From Heterotrichella gracilis (lineage: Eukaryota; Sar; Xanthophyceae; Tribonematales; Xanthonemataceae): a DNA stretch of 42,985 bases. Position 1 is the first letter of the stretch, and every line of letters begins with the position of its first letter. The notes beneath the pieces are model-generated. The model ran no database searches, was not told the DNA's origin, and saw only the letters and a program-made list of their open reading frames with translations. The stretch spans positions 1 to 42,985 of the forward strand of contig JAULBX010026841.1 in the NCBI GenBank assembly GCA_032358255.1, in the 5' to 3' direction. Shown piece after piece: positions 1 to 7,820 of this stretch. The position numbers were made by a program, and so were the translations under genes.

Positions 1-94
1 AAACGTGAACAAATACTTCTTTTCCGGAACCTTCTACTTTGATGAATCCGAAACCTTTTGTTTGGTTGAAAAACTTAACTGTACCTTTTTCCAT
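1..94 (-). CDS. Cold-shock domain protein (N-terminal 31 residues; rest beyond left edge)
   Basis: The minus strand from the ATG at 94 reads [20 protein letters not shown] and continues with EVFVHV before the window ends. This is the start of a CspA-type cold-shock domain, a small OB-fold nucleic-acid-binding protein (usually 65-70 residues) that melts RNA structure. Both RNA-binding motifs are visible: RNP1 (KGFGFI, residues 13-18) and RNP2 (VFVHV, residues 27-31). The gene is cut by the window edge, so its length and any C-terminal extension are unknown. A consensus promoter about 235 bp upstream implies a long untranslated leader, as is common for cold-regulated csp genes. The family call is firm; cold induction is inferred. 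Confidence 0.9.
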   Translation of the reverse strand, partial: MEKGTVKFFNQTKGFGFIKVEGSGKEVFVHV

Positions 95-472
95 TTTATT
101 TAATTTTTATTTTTCCCTTTTTAATTTCTATTGAAACACTTCTGAGAAAAAGGGGATGACTCAGTTGTGTTTAGCTTATAAACGCTAATATTCTTCAACC
201 AAAACGCAGTCATCTTTCCGTTTTGTTACTGTTAATTAAATTAAGTAAAATGAAATTAAACGAATAACAATTAGGCGGGGATAATAGTGGTGTTCAGGTG
301 TTAAATAAATTCGTTTAAAAGGTTAACACAAATTTAATTATAATAATTAAAAATCCAAATTTTTGAAAATTAACATTTAGGCATAATTCAAGATGTCGGA
401 ATTGATAAAAAAATGAGCGTCTGTCTTAATTATTCCATTTTATTTTTTAGATTCGTTGCCTAGATATATCTT
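95..472. other. Intergenic region with the long csp 5' leader
   Basis: This 378-bp gap between divergent genes holds the csp promoter at 329-359 and, left of it, the presumed csp leader (95 to about 322). The half toward the lipoprotein genes is very AT-rich, and I could not find a convincing promoter pair for them. No ORF or RNA gene was recognised. Confidence 0.5.
329..359 (-). promoter_or_regulatory. Bacteroidota-type promoter for the cold-shock gene
   Basis: On the minus strand TTTG (359-356) is followed after exactly 19 nt by TAAATTTG (336-329), a full match to the Bacteroidota -33/-7 consensus TTTG-N19-TAnnTTTG. Transcription would start near 322-325, giving a leader of about 230 nt before the csp ATG at 94. 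No other gene lies downstream on this strand. Confidence 0.65.
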
Positions 473-1054
473 ATGCCCAAAAAACACACCTACTTACTGC
501 TTATCTTTTGCGTTATTTTTCTAATTTCTTGCAAAAAAGGGGAGGATGACCCTGCCGTTTCGTTTCGGAGCAGGAAAGCACGGGTTGCCGGTGAATGGCA
601 CATGAGCTCGGGCAAAGCCTCCTACACCGAAAACGCCACGTATTCCTATAATGAGAGTTATACATTTGATGGATCAAATGTTAAAATGATTGTGGCCGGT
701 GGTATCTATACCGGAAAATATAACCTTAAGCTCACCATGGAAAAGGATGGAACCTTCTCCGTTTCTGAAGATCTGGCAGGATCGAAATTCACAGCCAATG
801 GTGTCTGGAATTTTAGCACCGGTGTGGGTGAAGAAAAGAAAAAGGAAAGCCTGATTTTTGATGTGAATGAAGTGGCACAAGGCTATACTCACAGTGGTAA
901 TTTATTTCAACGGCAAAGCTCACATTTTACTTATAAAATCAAAGAACTCAGAAATGATAAAATGGTGATTCATTCAGCAGGAAAAATTTATTCCAATGCT
1001 TCTGGCCAATACGCTACTTTATCTACAGAGTATATTTTTGAACCCATAAACTAA
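473..1054 (+). CDS. Probable surface lipoprotein, copy 1 of a tandem pair
   Basis: This 193-residue protein begins with a lipoprotein signal peptide ending in the lipobox LISC (Cys20). The mature N-terminus is CKKGEDDPAVSF; a Lys followed by acidic residues just after the lipidated Cys resembles the lipoprotein export signal that sends Bacteroidota lipoproteins to the cell surface. The body is beta-rich with no catalytic motif I recognise and may be lipocalin-like. It is paralogous to the next gene: after the Cys both carry KKGEDDPAVSFR, then RKAR and a G-(E/D)-W-H motif, and both have a similar (A/S)-G-x-G-(E/D)-x-KKKE block mid-protein. Only 4 bp separate the two, so they are probably co-transcribed. 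The function is unknown. Confidence 0.75.
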   Translation: MPKKHTYLLLIFCVIFLISCKKGEDDPAVSFRSRKARVAGEWHMSSGKASYTENATYSYNESYTFDGSNVKMIVAGGIYTGKYNLKLTMEKDGTFSVSEDLAGSKFTANGVWNFSTGVGEEKKKESLIFDVNEVAQGYTHSGNLFQRQSSHFTYKIKELRNDKMVIHSAGKIYSNASGQYATLSTEYIFEPIN

Positions 1055-1058
1055 TTAT

Positions 1059-1652
1059 ATGAAAAAGATTTTTGTATTACTTCAGATTACTTGTATCACT
1101 TCTCTTCTTATGCCATCTTGTAAAAAAGGTGAGGATGATCCTGCTGTTTCATTTCGTACCCGCAAAGCCAGAGCTACAGGAGATTGGCATTTAACAAGGG
1201 GAAATGTAAAGTTGGAAGAAAAGGTAGCTGGTGTTGTTAGCTCTGTGATAACGTATGATCTGAGAGAGAATTCATTTTCCTTTTCTAAAAAGGGAAACGG
1301 TGATACAACCTATTCCGGTGACTATAAAATGACGCTGTCCTTAACAAAAGAAGGGGAGATGCGATATAGTCAGGCCTTCAGTTCAGATATTTATCAAGGT
1401 TCGGGTAGCTGGGATTTTGCTGCCGGAATAGGGGACTCAAAAAAGAAAGAAGTTCTAGGCTTTAAAGTAACAAGCAGCTCATCTGAGTCCTATTACATCG
1501 ATCTTTTTAATAAATCTTCCACTTATTTTACCTACAAAATAAGAGAATTGAGAGATAAACAACTCGTGTTAGAATGCGAAAAAGAATTGATTGATAAAAG
1601 CAAAGATGGAACGAGTTATTATGCCAGTTCTATTTACACATTTGCACAGTAG
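1059..1652 (+). CDS. Probable surface lipoprotein, copy 2 of a tandem pair
   Basis: This 197-residue lipoprotein has a signal peptide ending in MPSC (Cys21) and then the same KKGEDDPAVSF tract as its upstream neighbour. The two are clearly related over their whole length, but the middle (about residues 50-110) has diverged strongly, so the duplication is not recent. The stop is 3 bp from the 3' end of the convergent glycosyltransferase gene. The function is unknown; surface exposure is inferred from the acidic tail after the lipidated Cys. Confidence 0.75.
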   Translation: MKKIFVLLQITCITSLLMPSCKKGEDDPAVSFRTRKARATGDWHLTRGNVKLEEKVAGVVSSVITYDLRENSFSFSKKGNGDTTYSGDYKMTLSLTKEGEMRYSQAFSSDIYQGSGSWDFAAGIGDSKKKEVLGFKVTSSSSESYYIDLFNKSSTYFTYKIRELRDKQLVLECEKELIDKSKDGTSYYASSIYTFAQ

Positions 1653-1655
1653 ACA

Positions 1656-2369
1656 TTACAATTTGAATACACCGTATTTTAAAATACAGTAAATGGCCCT
1701 GAATCCATCTTTCCAGCCAATCTTTTTTCCTTCTTCGTAAGTACGGCCGTAATACGAAATTCCCACTTCATATATTCTTATTTTCGGTATACGTGAAATT
1801 TTAGCTGTGACCTCCGGCTCAAAACCAAAGCGTTTTTCGTTAAGCCGAATGCTTTTAATTATATCAGACTTAAATAACTTATAACAGGTTTCCATATCCG
1901 TTAAGTTGAGGTTGGTAGACATGTTGCAAAGTGTGGTTAATACTTTGTTTCCTAACGAATGCCAGAAAAATAAAATGCGGTGCGGATTACTCCCAATAAA
2001 GCGTGAACCATACACCACATCACCCATCCCGTTTAAGATCGGCTTTAACATTAAATTATATTCCATCGGATCGTATTCCAGATCCGCATCCTGTATAATG
2101 ATCCAGTCACCGGAAGCTTCTTTTATTCCGGTATGCAAAGCGGCGCCTTTACCTTTGTTAACCTGGTGTTTATGGTATTTGATAGAAAGTTCAGGATTAT
2201 TTTTTTGATAAGTCAAAATGGCATTTTCTGTTTCATCCTTAGAACAATCATTCACGATGATCACTTCCTTTTCTATATTTTCGACCAATACAACCTCTTT
2301 TATTTTATTCAAGATCAAATGAATGGTTCTAGCTTCATTATAGGCCGGTATGACAATTGACAGTTTCAT
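1656..2369 (-). CDS. Family 2 glycosyltransferase (DPM1/polyprenyl-phosphate type)
   Basis: This 237-residue GT-A fold enzyme opens with [14 protein letters not shown], followed by [10 protein letters not shown] and the metal-binding DxD-type motif QDADLEYDP (Asp94/Asp96). That order and spacing fit the branch that transfers a sugar from a nucleotide donor to a polyprenyl phosphate (DPM1-like). There is no C-terminal membrane pair, so it resembles the short soluble form. It is divergently arranged with a GT4 enzyme 42-72 bp away, suggesting a glycan or lipid-sugar role. The acceptor cannot be told from sequence. Confidence 0.85.
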   Translation of the reverse strand: MKLSIVIPAYNEARTIHLILNKIKEVVLVENIEKEVIIVNDCSKDETENAILTYQKNNPELSIKYHKHQVNKGKGAALHTGIKEASGDWIIIQDADLEYDPMEYNLMLKPILNGMGDVVYGSRFIGSNPHRILFFWHSLGNKVLTTLCNMSTNLNLTDMETCYKLFKSDIIKSIRLNEKRFGFEPEVTAKISRIPKIRIYEVGISYYGRTYEEGKKIGWKDGFRAIYCILKYGVFKL

Positions 2370-2441
2370 AGATAATCTCAGACGGTAAATATAAATTAAT
2401 TATTTTGCTTTATGTCATCAAAAAAATTAGTTTTACATGAG

Positions 2442-3752
2442 ATGAAAAAAGTACTTATTCTTACCTATTATTGGCCACCAAGCGGCGGTGCAGGTGTTCA
2501 ACGTTGGTTGAAATTTGTCAAATTTATGCGACTCTATAATTGGGAACCAATTGTATATACCGCAGAAAATGGTGAAATGCCCGTGGTAGATAATAGTCTG
2601 CTAAAAGATGTTCCCGACTCTGTTCAAGTATTAAAAACGCCCATTTGGGAGCCATATCATTTTTACAAACGCTTTATAGGAAGAAAAAAAGACGATAAAA
2701 TTAATGCCTCCTTTTTAAACGAAAACAAAAAGGCCGGACTAAGCGAAAAAATAAGTATTTGGATCAGGGGAAATTTTTTTGTGCCCGATGCCCGAAAATT
2801 CTGGATCAAACCCAGTATTTCGTATCTAACGGATTTTATCATTAAAAATAAAATAAATTACATCATCAGCAGCGGTCCACCACACAGCATGCATTTAATT
2901 GCCTTGGGCTTAAAACAAAAATTTCCGGAGCTTAAATGGATGGCTGATTTCAGAGATCCCTGGACAAACATCGATTTTTATAATAAACTGATGCTGAGTT
3001 CATGGGCAGATAAATTGCATCACAAGCAAGAATTAAGTGTGTTGATGAAGGCCGATAAAGTGGTGAGTATTGGAAGTGAAATGAATTCTGAATTCAGGGA
3101 TATGTATTTGAGAGCAGGTGGAACCGAAGATCAAAAGTTTCACGTGATCACCAATGGTTTTGATGAAGAAGATCTTGTGCAATTGGAGGTGGCGAAAGAT
3201 AAAAAATTCAGCATGGCGCATATCGGCACGCTGGTAAAGGACAGAAATCCGGCCATCCTTTGGAAGGTGTTGAGTGAATTAGTAAAGGAGAATGTTGACT
3301 TCAGAAAACAACTGGAGATTAAACTGGTTGGTAAGGTGGATCTTTATGTCAAAGAACAGTTGAAAGAATATGGACTGAACTCATTTGTGAAGAAGATCGA
3401 ATACATGCCGCACAACGAAGTTATCATGGAGCAACAGAGATCAAAGGTTTTGCTCTTACTGGTAAACAATACAAAAAATGCCAAAGGAATTTTAACCGGC
3501 AAGTTTTTTGAATACATGGCATCCGGCACACCAATATTGGCCATTGGTCCTGTGGATGGCGATTTGGCCGCAATCATCCATGAAACCAATACCGGTTTAA
3601 TAAGTGGATTTGAAGACTCCGCCGCACTCAAACAACATATTTTAGCTTATTTTTCCGGGGCGGGAATTAACCGAAATGAAGCCAGAGTTCAAAAGTATAG
3701 TCGGAAGGAACTTACCAGAAAACTTGCTGATCTGCTTAATTCAATGGATTAG
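2442..3752 (+). CDS. Family 4-like glycosyltransferase
   Basis: The 436-residue protein begins MKKVLILTYYWPPSGGAGVQ, the Gly-rich N-terminal strand-loop of GT-B glycosyltransferases. The C-terminal half has the Rossmann lobe with HIGTLVKDRNP and a KFFEYMASGTPILAIGP block, the usual E-x7-E-like donor site region. An in-frame ATG at 2412 would add ten residues, but I prefer 2442 because it puts the first beta strand directly at the N-terminus. It would transfer a sugar from a nucleotide donor during polysaccharide or glycolipid synthesis. Its stop lies 4 bp from the convergent aminotransferase gene. The substrate is unknown. Confidence 0.85.
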   Translation: MKKVLILTYYWPPSGGAGVQRWLKFVKFMRLYNWEPIVYTAENGEMPVVDNSLLKDVPDSVQVLKTPIWEPYHFYKRFIGRKKDDKINASFLNENKKAGLSEKISIWIRGNFFVPDARKFWIKPSISYLTDFIIKNKINYIISSGPPHSMHLIALGLKQKFPELKWMADFRDPWTNIDFYNKLMLSSWADKLHHKQELSVLMKADKVVSIGSEMNSEFRDMYLRAGGTEDQKFHVITNGFDEEDLVQLEVAKDKKFSMAHIGTLVKDRNPAILWKVLSELVKENVDFRKQLEIKLVGKVDLYVKEQLKEYGLNSFVKKIEYMPHNEVIMEQQRSKVLLLLVNNTKNAKGILTGKFFEYMASGTPILAIGPVDGDLAAIIHETNTGLISGFEDSAALKQHILAYFSGAGINRNEARVQKYSRKELTRKLADLLNSMD

Positions 3753-3756
3753 AGTT

Positions 3757-4605
3757 TTAGGACCGAACAATTTGATTTAGTTTATCGGTTAAAAACAAGG
3801 ACATTTTATTGGTGTAGAACTTATCTCTAAATTGTCCCACCCATCTGATGCCTTGTATACTGTTCGTTAAAAACACTTCGTCTCCATTCATTAAAGTGTA
3901 TAAGGTTACGGCACTTTCAAAGGTGAGGATCTTATTTTCGGTAGCAAGGTGCATAATTTGTTTACGCATCACTCCAGCCACACATCCTTCACTTAATGGA
4001 GGCGTGTATAAGGTGCCGTTTTTTACAATAAAAATATTGGAGTTAACACTCTCGCAAATGGTTCCATTTTCGTTAATGAGTAAACAATCATCTAATTTCA
4101 TGCTTTGTTTAGAAAGTCCTGCCAGCACATAAATAAGAGCATTTCCACTTTTAATATTGGCCAGTTTATTGATTGGTTTTTTGATATCAGCATAAATATC
4201 CACCCAAAAGCCTTTCTGATTTAATTCATATTCGCCTGAAATTTCTTCACTCTCAATTAAGAAAGAAATGTCGTTCGTTTCAGGGGTATAGTAGCCGCCT
4301 TCGTTCCTGAAAACAGTTAATCGCACACGTGCATTTGGTGCGTGAACATTGTGTTTTAATAAATGAATAATAAATTCCTGTAAATTTTGAGATGTAAATT
4401 CAGCGGGAAGGTTCATGCGTAAAACGGTCATCCCTAATTTTAATCGGGTAAGATGATCCGGTAAAAACATCACCTTATTATTACAAATTCGAATGCTCTC
4501 AAACAGAGCGTCGCCGTAACGAAAGGCACGATTTGCGAAGGAAACATGAGGTTCGTAAATACTAATTAAATGACCATTTAATATGCAGTATTTGTCTTTT
4601 GCCAT
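3757..4605 (-). CDS. Class IV PLP-dependent aminotransferase
   Basis: This 282-residue fold type IV PLP enzyme has FRYGDALFESIRI near residues 28-40, the PLP lysine in NIKSGNAL (Lys152), a conserved Glu in CESVNSNIF (Glu185) and the cofactor-loop GCVAGVMRK further on. The family includes branched-chain aminotransferase (IlvE), D-amino-acid aminotransferase and 4-amino-4-deoxychorismate lyase (PabC). The short length and single-gene setting do not decide among them; PabC or an IlvE-like role is equally plausible. No folate or amino-acid genes adjoin it. Confidence 0.8.
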   Translation of the reverse strand: MAKDKYCILNGHLISIYEPHVSFANRAFRYGDALFESIRICNNKVMFLPDHLTRLKLGMTVLRMNLPAEFTSQNLQEFIIHLLKHNVHAPNARVRLTVFRNEGGYYTPETNDISFLIESEEISGEYELNQKGFWVDIYADIKKPINKLANIKSGNALIYVLAGLSKQSMKLDDCLLINENGTICESVNSNIFIVKNGTLYTPPLSEGCVAGVMRKQIMHLATENKILTFESAVTLYTLMNGDEVFLTNSIQGIRWVGQFRDKFYTNKMSLFLTDKLNQIVRS

Positions 4606-4767
4606 TCGCTTTGGTGCTTTTGGTTTAACAAATGTGGGTATAAAGCGCTTGTAATTATCTCATTATCAATTTATTTAATAACAATCGAAAGTTAATGTCT
4701 GTTTTTTTTGACTCTTTTCCCAATGAATTGAGTGACAAATTGCCGTTAATAACTATTTTGCACGCTA

Positions 4768-4798
4768 TTTGATATAAAAGACGTAACAATTACATTTG
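4768..4798 (+). promoter_or_regulatory. Consensus promoter of clpP
   Basis: TTTG (4768-4771), a 19-nt spacer, then TACATTTG (4791-4798): an exact match to TTTG-N19-TAnnTTTG. The clpP ATG follows at 4821, so the leader is only about 15 nt. Confidence 0.75.
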
Positions 4799-4820
4799 AA
4801 ATAACTAAAACAAAATAAAT

Positions 4821-5492
4821 ATGTTCGATAATAATGAATTTAGAAAATACGCAACCAGACATGCGGGTATAAGCAGTTTAACATACGACAGATATTCTGC
4901 ACGCATACATTCCTCTCTTACACCCTATATCATTGAAGAGCGTTCGTTGAACGTGGCTCAAATGGACGTTTTTTCGCGTTTGATGATGGACCGCATTATC
5001 TTTTTGGGTACAGGAATTGACGACCAGGTGGCTAATATTGTTCAGGCGCAACTTTTATTTTTAGAAAGTGTGGATGCCAAAAAAGATATTCAGATCTATG
5101 TTAATTCTCCGGGAGGAAGTGTTTACGCCGGATTAGGTATTTATGATACCATGCAGATCATTAAGCCCGATGTGGCAACCATTTGTACCGGTATGGCCGC
5201 TAGTATGGGTGCCGTATTACAATGTGCCGGAGCTAAAGGAAAACGCACTGCTTTAAAACATGCGCGAATTATGATTCACCAACCTTTGGGAGGTGCAGAA
5301 GGACAAGCGAGTGATATTGAGATCACCGCCCGCGAGATCCAGAAATTAAAGAAAGAATTGTACGACATTATAGCCTTTCACAGCGGACAAACCTATGAAA
5401 AGGTATGGGCAGACAGTGACCGTGATTATTGGATGATTGCAGAAGAAGCCAAAGAATACGGCATGATTGATGAAGTGTTGACCAGAAAATAA
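4821..5492 (+). CDS. clpP: ATP-dependent Clp protease proteolytic subunit
   Basis: The 223-residue protein is a full ClpP, the tetradecameric serine peptidase that degrades substrates fed by ClpX or ClpA/C in the cytoplasm. The triad is Ser128 (GMAASMGA), His153 (MIHQPLGG) and Asp202 (SDRDYWM); the spacings of 25 and 49 residues equal those of E. coli ClpP. The oligomerisation motif NSPGGSV is at 95-101. In many bacteria clpP sits between tig and clpX, but here it stands alone, with its own consensus promoter and an intrinsic terminator just downstream. Confidence 0.97.
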   Translation: MFDNNEFRKYATRHAGISSLTYDRYSARIHSSLTPYIIEERSLNVAQMDVFSRLMMDRIIFLGTGIDDQVANIVQAQLLFLESVDAKKDIQIYVNSPGGSVYAGLGIYDTMQIIKPDVATICTGMAASMGAVLQCAGAKGKRTALKHARIMIHQPLGGAEGQASDIEITAREIQKLKKELYDIIAFHSGQTYEKVWADSDRDYWMIAEEAKEYGMIDEVLTRK

Positions 5493-5504
5493 ATTTGATA
5501 ATAA

Positions 5505-5540
5505 AGCAGGTTACATGCTTGGGTGTAACCTGCTATTTTT
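5505..5540 (+). terminator. Rho-independent terminator after clpP
   Basis: An 11-bp perfect stem, AGCAGGTTACA (5505-5515) with TGTAACCTGCT (5524-5534), encloses an 8-nt loop and is followed by ATTTTTT. Confidence 0.9.
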
Positions 5541-5602
5541 TCTGTGAACAGCTTGATATTAACACATTTTATCAGTAATAAGCCTAAATTAAAGGCTTAA
5601 AT

Positions 5603-5633
5603 TTTGTGTTTAGATAATGAATAAATATATTTG
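5603..5633 (+). promoter_or_regulatory. Consensus promoter of the 5662 gene
   Basis: TTTG (5603-5606), 19 nt, then TATATTTG (5626-5633). The ATG at 5662 follows an A-rich leader of about 20 nt with no strong Shine-Dalgarno sequence, which is typical of Bacteroidota. Confidence 0.72.
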
Positions 5634-5661
5634 ATAATAGATAAATAAAAACAAAACAAAC

Positions 5662-6261
5662 ATGAAACAATTTTTTTCTTTTCTCTTTATGGCCGCAGCA
5701 TTAACAGTTGCAGCTCAGCCTAAAAAGGCGCCAAAAATGGCACCTGTTTTGGCCGCAGGGTATTATGTTGGATCAAAAAATGATACGGTTAGAGGAGAAG
5801 TGCAAACAAACCCGGATGATGAAACTGCCTTTTATACAGGTTTTAATTTTAAACCTGCCAAAGGCGGAAAAGTAATGCCGGTAGATTCTAAAAAAGCAAA
5901 AGCCTATGGATTTGACGGTAAACATTTTGTTCTTATTCCAAATGGAGATGTCAATATTTATGCAGAAAGATTAGCGGAAGGCAGAATTAATTTTTTTGAA
6001 TACCGATATAATGGTAAAATTGATGGTTATCCCGGAATTGTTTCAGAATATTTTGCTCAGGATACCCGCGCTGAAGGCGAAGATGTGAAATTAAAAGAGA
6101 TCGCAAAGATCTCTACAAAATTTTACAAGAGAGACTTAAAGCCTTATATGAAAGATCAACCAATGATCTGGTCTGATTTTGATAAATTTAATTTCAATAA
6201 ACAAACTGTCTTGAATGGTATTATTGAATTCAATAAATACTATGTAATTACGGCCAATTAA
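5662..6261 (+). CDS. Secreted protein of unknown function
   Basis: The 199-residue product has an N-terminal signal peptide (MKQFFSFLFMAAALTVAAQ) with a likely cleavage just before Gln19 or Pro20. The mature part opens with a Lys/Pro-rich stretch, then GYYVGSKNDTVRGEVQTN and a beta-rich domain. The motif G-Y-x-V-x3-x-DTVRGEV resembles a Bacteroidota-specific secreted family with no assigned role. No lipobox, membrane anchor or T9SS signal is visible, so it is probably periplasmic. It has its own promoter and terminator. Confidence 0.75.
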   Translation: MKQFFSFLFMAAALTVAAQPKKAPKMAPVLAAGYYVGSKNDTVRGEVQTNPDDETAFYTGFNFKPAKGGKVMPVDSKKAKAYGFDGKHFVLIPNGDVNIYAERLAEGRINFFEYRYNGKIDGYPGIVSEYFAQDTRAEGEDVKLKEIAKISTKFYKRDLKPYMKDQPMIWSDFDKFNFNKQTVLNGIIEFNKYYVITAN

Positions 6262-6275
6262 AAAAAGCCACTATT

Positions 6276-6312
6276 AAAAAAGCCGTTTAAGTAATTCTTA
6301 AACGGCTTTTTT
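6276..6312. terminator. Bidirectional intrinsic terminator
   Basis: A perfect 16-bp stem runs from AAAAAAGCCGTTTAAG (6276-6291) to CTTAAACGGCTTTTTT (6297-6312) with a 5-nt loop. A-tract and T-tract flanks let it serve both convergent genes, 5662 (+) and tcdA (-). Confidence 0.93.
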
Positions 6313-6325
6313 ATTAATTACCAAT

Positions 6326-7078
6326 TTACTTGGTCTTTGATTTTCCCGTTTTTATTTCTTTCCATTCTACCAGATCGCGAATGACCACCGAGGCACAAGT
6401 TAAACCAAAGGCGGCAGGCAGGTAGGAAATAGTACCATAGGCCGATTTTTTATACTTACTTCCATCTGTTTTCATGATGGAGAATTTTGCGGGAATTTCG
6501 GTACTGTAAACCGATTTAATTCCTTTGTAAATATTCATGTATCGCAAACGTTTGCGAACGTATTGGGCCATGGGACAAACGTCGGTTTGAGAAATGTCAA
6601 CCACTTTTATTTTGGTCGGATCCATTTTACCACCTGCGCCCATGCTTGAAATAATGCGTTGATTGTTATAATAAGCCGTTTGCAATAAATAGAGTTTTGG
6701 AGAAATGCTGTCGATGGCATCAATGACATAAGAAAATTTTTGTGCCATGAATAGTTTCATGTCATCGGGATTTTTAAACTGATCGATCACATCTAATTCA
6801 ATATCCGGATTGATCAGCTTTAAACGTTCCCCCATCAACGCTGCTTTATTTAAACCGTGAGTAGAACTCAAGGCCTGTAATTGTCTGTTTCGGTTCGTAG
6901 GATCAACCGTGTCGCCATCAATAATGGTCATTTTGCCCACACCGCTTCTGCCAATGGCTTCTGCAGCATAAGAACCAACGCCACCTAAGCCAACGATCAA
7001 AACATGTGCTTTAGTTAATTTATCCAGCCCTTTTTCGCCTACCAGAAGCGCTGTTCGTTCCATCCAGCTTGTGTCCAT
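6326..7078 (-). CDS. tcdA: tRNA threonylcarbamoyladenosine dehydratase (TcdA/CsdL)
   Basis: This 250-residue ThiF/E1-like protein has the nucleotide-binding loop VGLGGVGSYAAEAIGRSGVG near residues 29-48, the IDGDTVDPTNRNRQ segment (54-67) that places ATP, and VIDAIDSI. These mark the TcdA family, which cyclises t6A37 to ct6A37 in ANN-decoding tRNAs using ATP. The length is normal (E. coli 268). It lies 17 bp downstream of the TatD-like gene in the same direction, so the two are probably one transcript. Confidence 0.9.
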   Translation of the reverse strand: MDTSWMERTALLVGEKGLDKLTKAHVLIVGLGGVGSYAAEAIGRSGVGKMTIIDGDTVDPTNRNRQLQALSSTHGLNKAALMGERLKLINPDIELDVIDQFKNPDDMKLFMAQKFSYVIDAIDSISPKLYLLQTAYYNNQRIISSMGAGGKMDPTKIKVVDISQTDVCPMAQYVRKRLRYMNIYKGIKSVYSTEIPAKFSIMKTDGSKYKKSAYGTISYLPAAFGLTCASVVIRDLVEWKEIKTGKSKTK

Positions 7079-7095
7079 GATCGTGTGTGGTTTTA

Positions 7096-7752
7096 TTAAA
7101 GTTTATCCGTGTTAAAATTGAATACTTTTTCAAAATTACTCTGTAATTGTGCTTTTATAATTTCCTCATCAATGCCTAATAATTCAGAAGCTTTGTGGTA
7201 AATGTACTTTATTGAAATATCAGCATCATCTGTTTCCAGAAAAAAATGTTTCCGGCCAACATTTTTAATAGCCTTTGCTGCATTTGATTCATATCCCAAT
7301 AAGGCCTTTCCAAAAGAAAAGTAAATTCCCTCATTAGCAAGCACGCGAGCAATATTCTCATTGTTATTAAAGCCATGCACAATCACCGGTACCTCATTAT
7401 CGTTTAAATTCAAACAATTTAATAATTCATTAAATGCTTTTACACAATGAATGATAAGAGGCTTCTTTAATTGATTGGCGATTTTGATCTGTTCAATAAA
7501 CACTTCTTGTTGTAAATTAAAATCGACAGTACTTAATTTATCAAGTCCACATTCACCAATGGCCAAACAGCGCTTTTCATGTGCCATGATCTTGAGCTGA
7601 TGCAATTGATCTTCATAGCTTTCCTTCTCAATAAACCAGGGGTGTAATCCGTATGAATAATGATTTGGTTTTTCAGCTTGACCCAGACCTAAATTCACCA
7701 CTTCGATCTTGGCATCGTAGAGTTGAGAGTGGGTATGTGTGTTAATAAACAC
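7096..7752 (-). CDS. TatD-family metal-dependent hydrolase
   Basis: The 218-residue TIM-barrel protein carries the TatD metal ligands in order: NTHTHSQ (His6, His8), IGECGLDK (Glu), LIIHCVKA (His), VIVHGF (His) and LETDDAD (Asp). Family members are 3'-5' DNA/RNA exonucleases or related hydrolases. It is shorter than E. coli TatD (260) but keeps every ligand. The first codon is GTG. It is transcribed divergently from the FAD oxidase gene 68 bp away and heads the tatD-tcdA pair. Confidence 0.88.
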   Translation of the reverse strand: MFINTHTHSQLYDAKIEVVNLGLGQAEKPNHYSYGLHPWFIEKESYEDQLHQLKIMAHEKRCLAIGECGLDKLSTVDFNLQQEVFIEQIKIANQLKKPLIIHCVKAFNELLNCLNLNDNEVPVIVHGFNNNENIARVLANEGIYFSFGKALLGYESNAAKAIKNVGRKHFFLETDDADISIKYIYHKASELLGIDEEIIKAQLQSNFEKVFNFNTDKL

Positions 7753-7788
7753 GATTAAATTGTTGTTATTAGGACTATTTTACGGCTT

Positions 7789-7796
7789 CAAACTTA
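7789..7796 (-). promoter_or_regulatory. -7 element for the TatD-like/tcdA transcript
   Basis: The minus strand reads TAAGTTTG here, matching TAnnTTTG, 37 bp before the GTG start. I see no well-spaced TTG -33 box, so the call is weak. Confidence 0.35.
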
Positions 7797-7820
7797 GTAA
7801 ATTAGCAAGCACCATTTACC

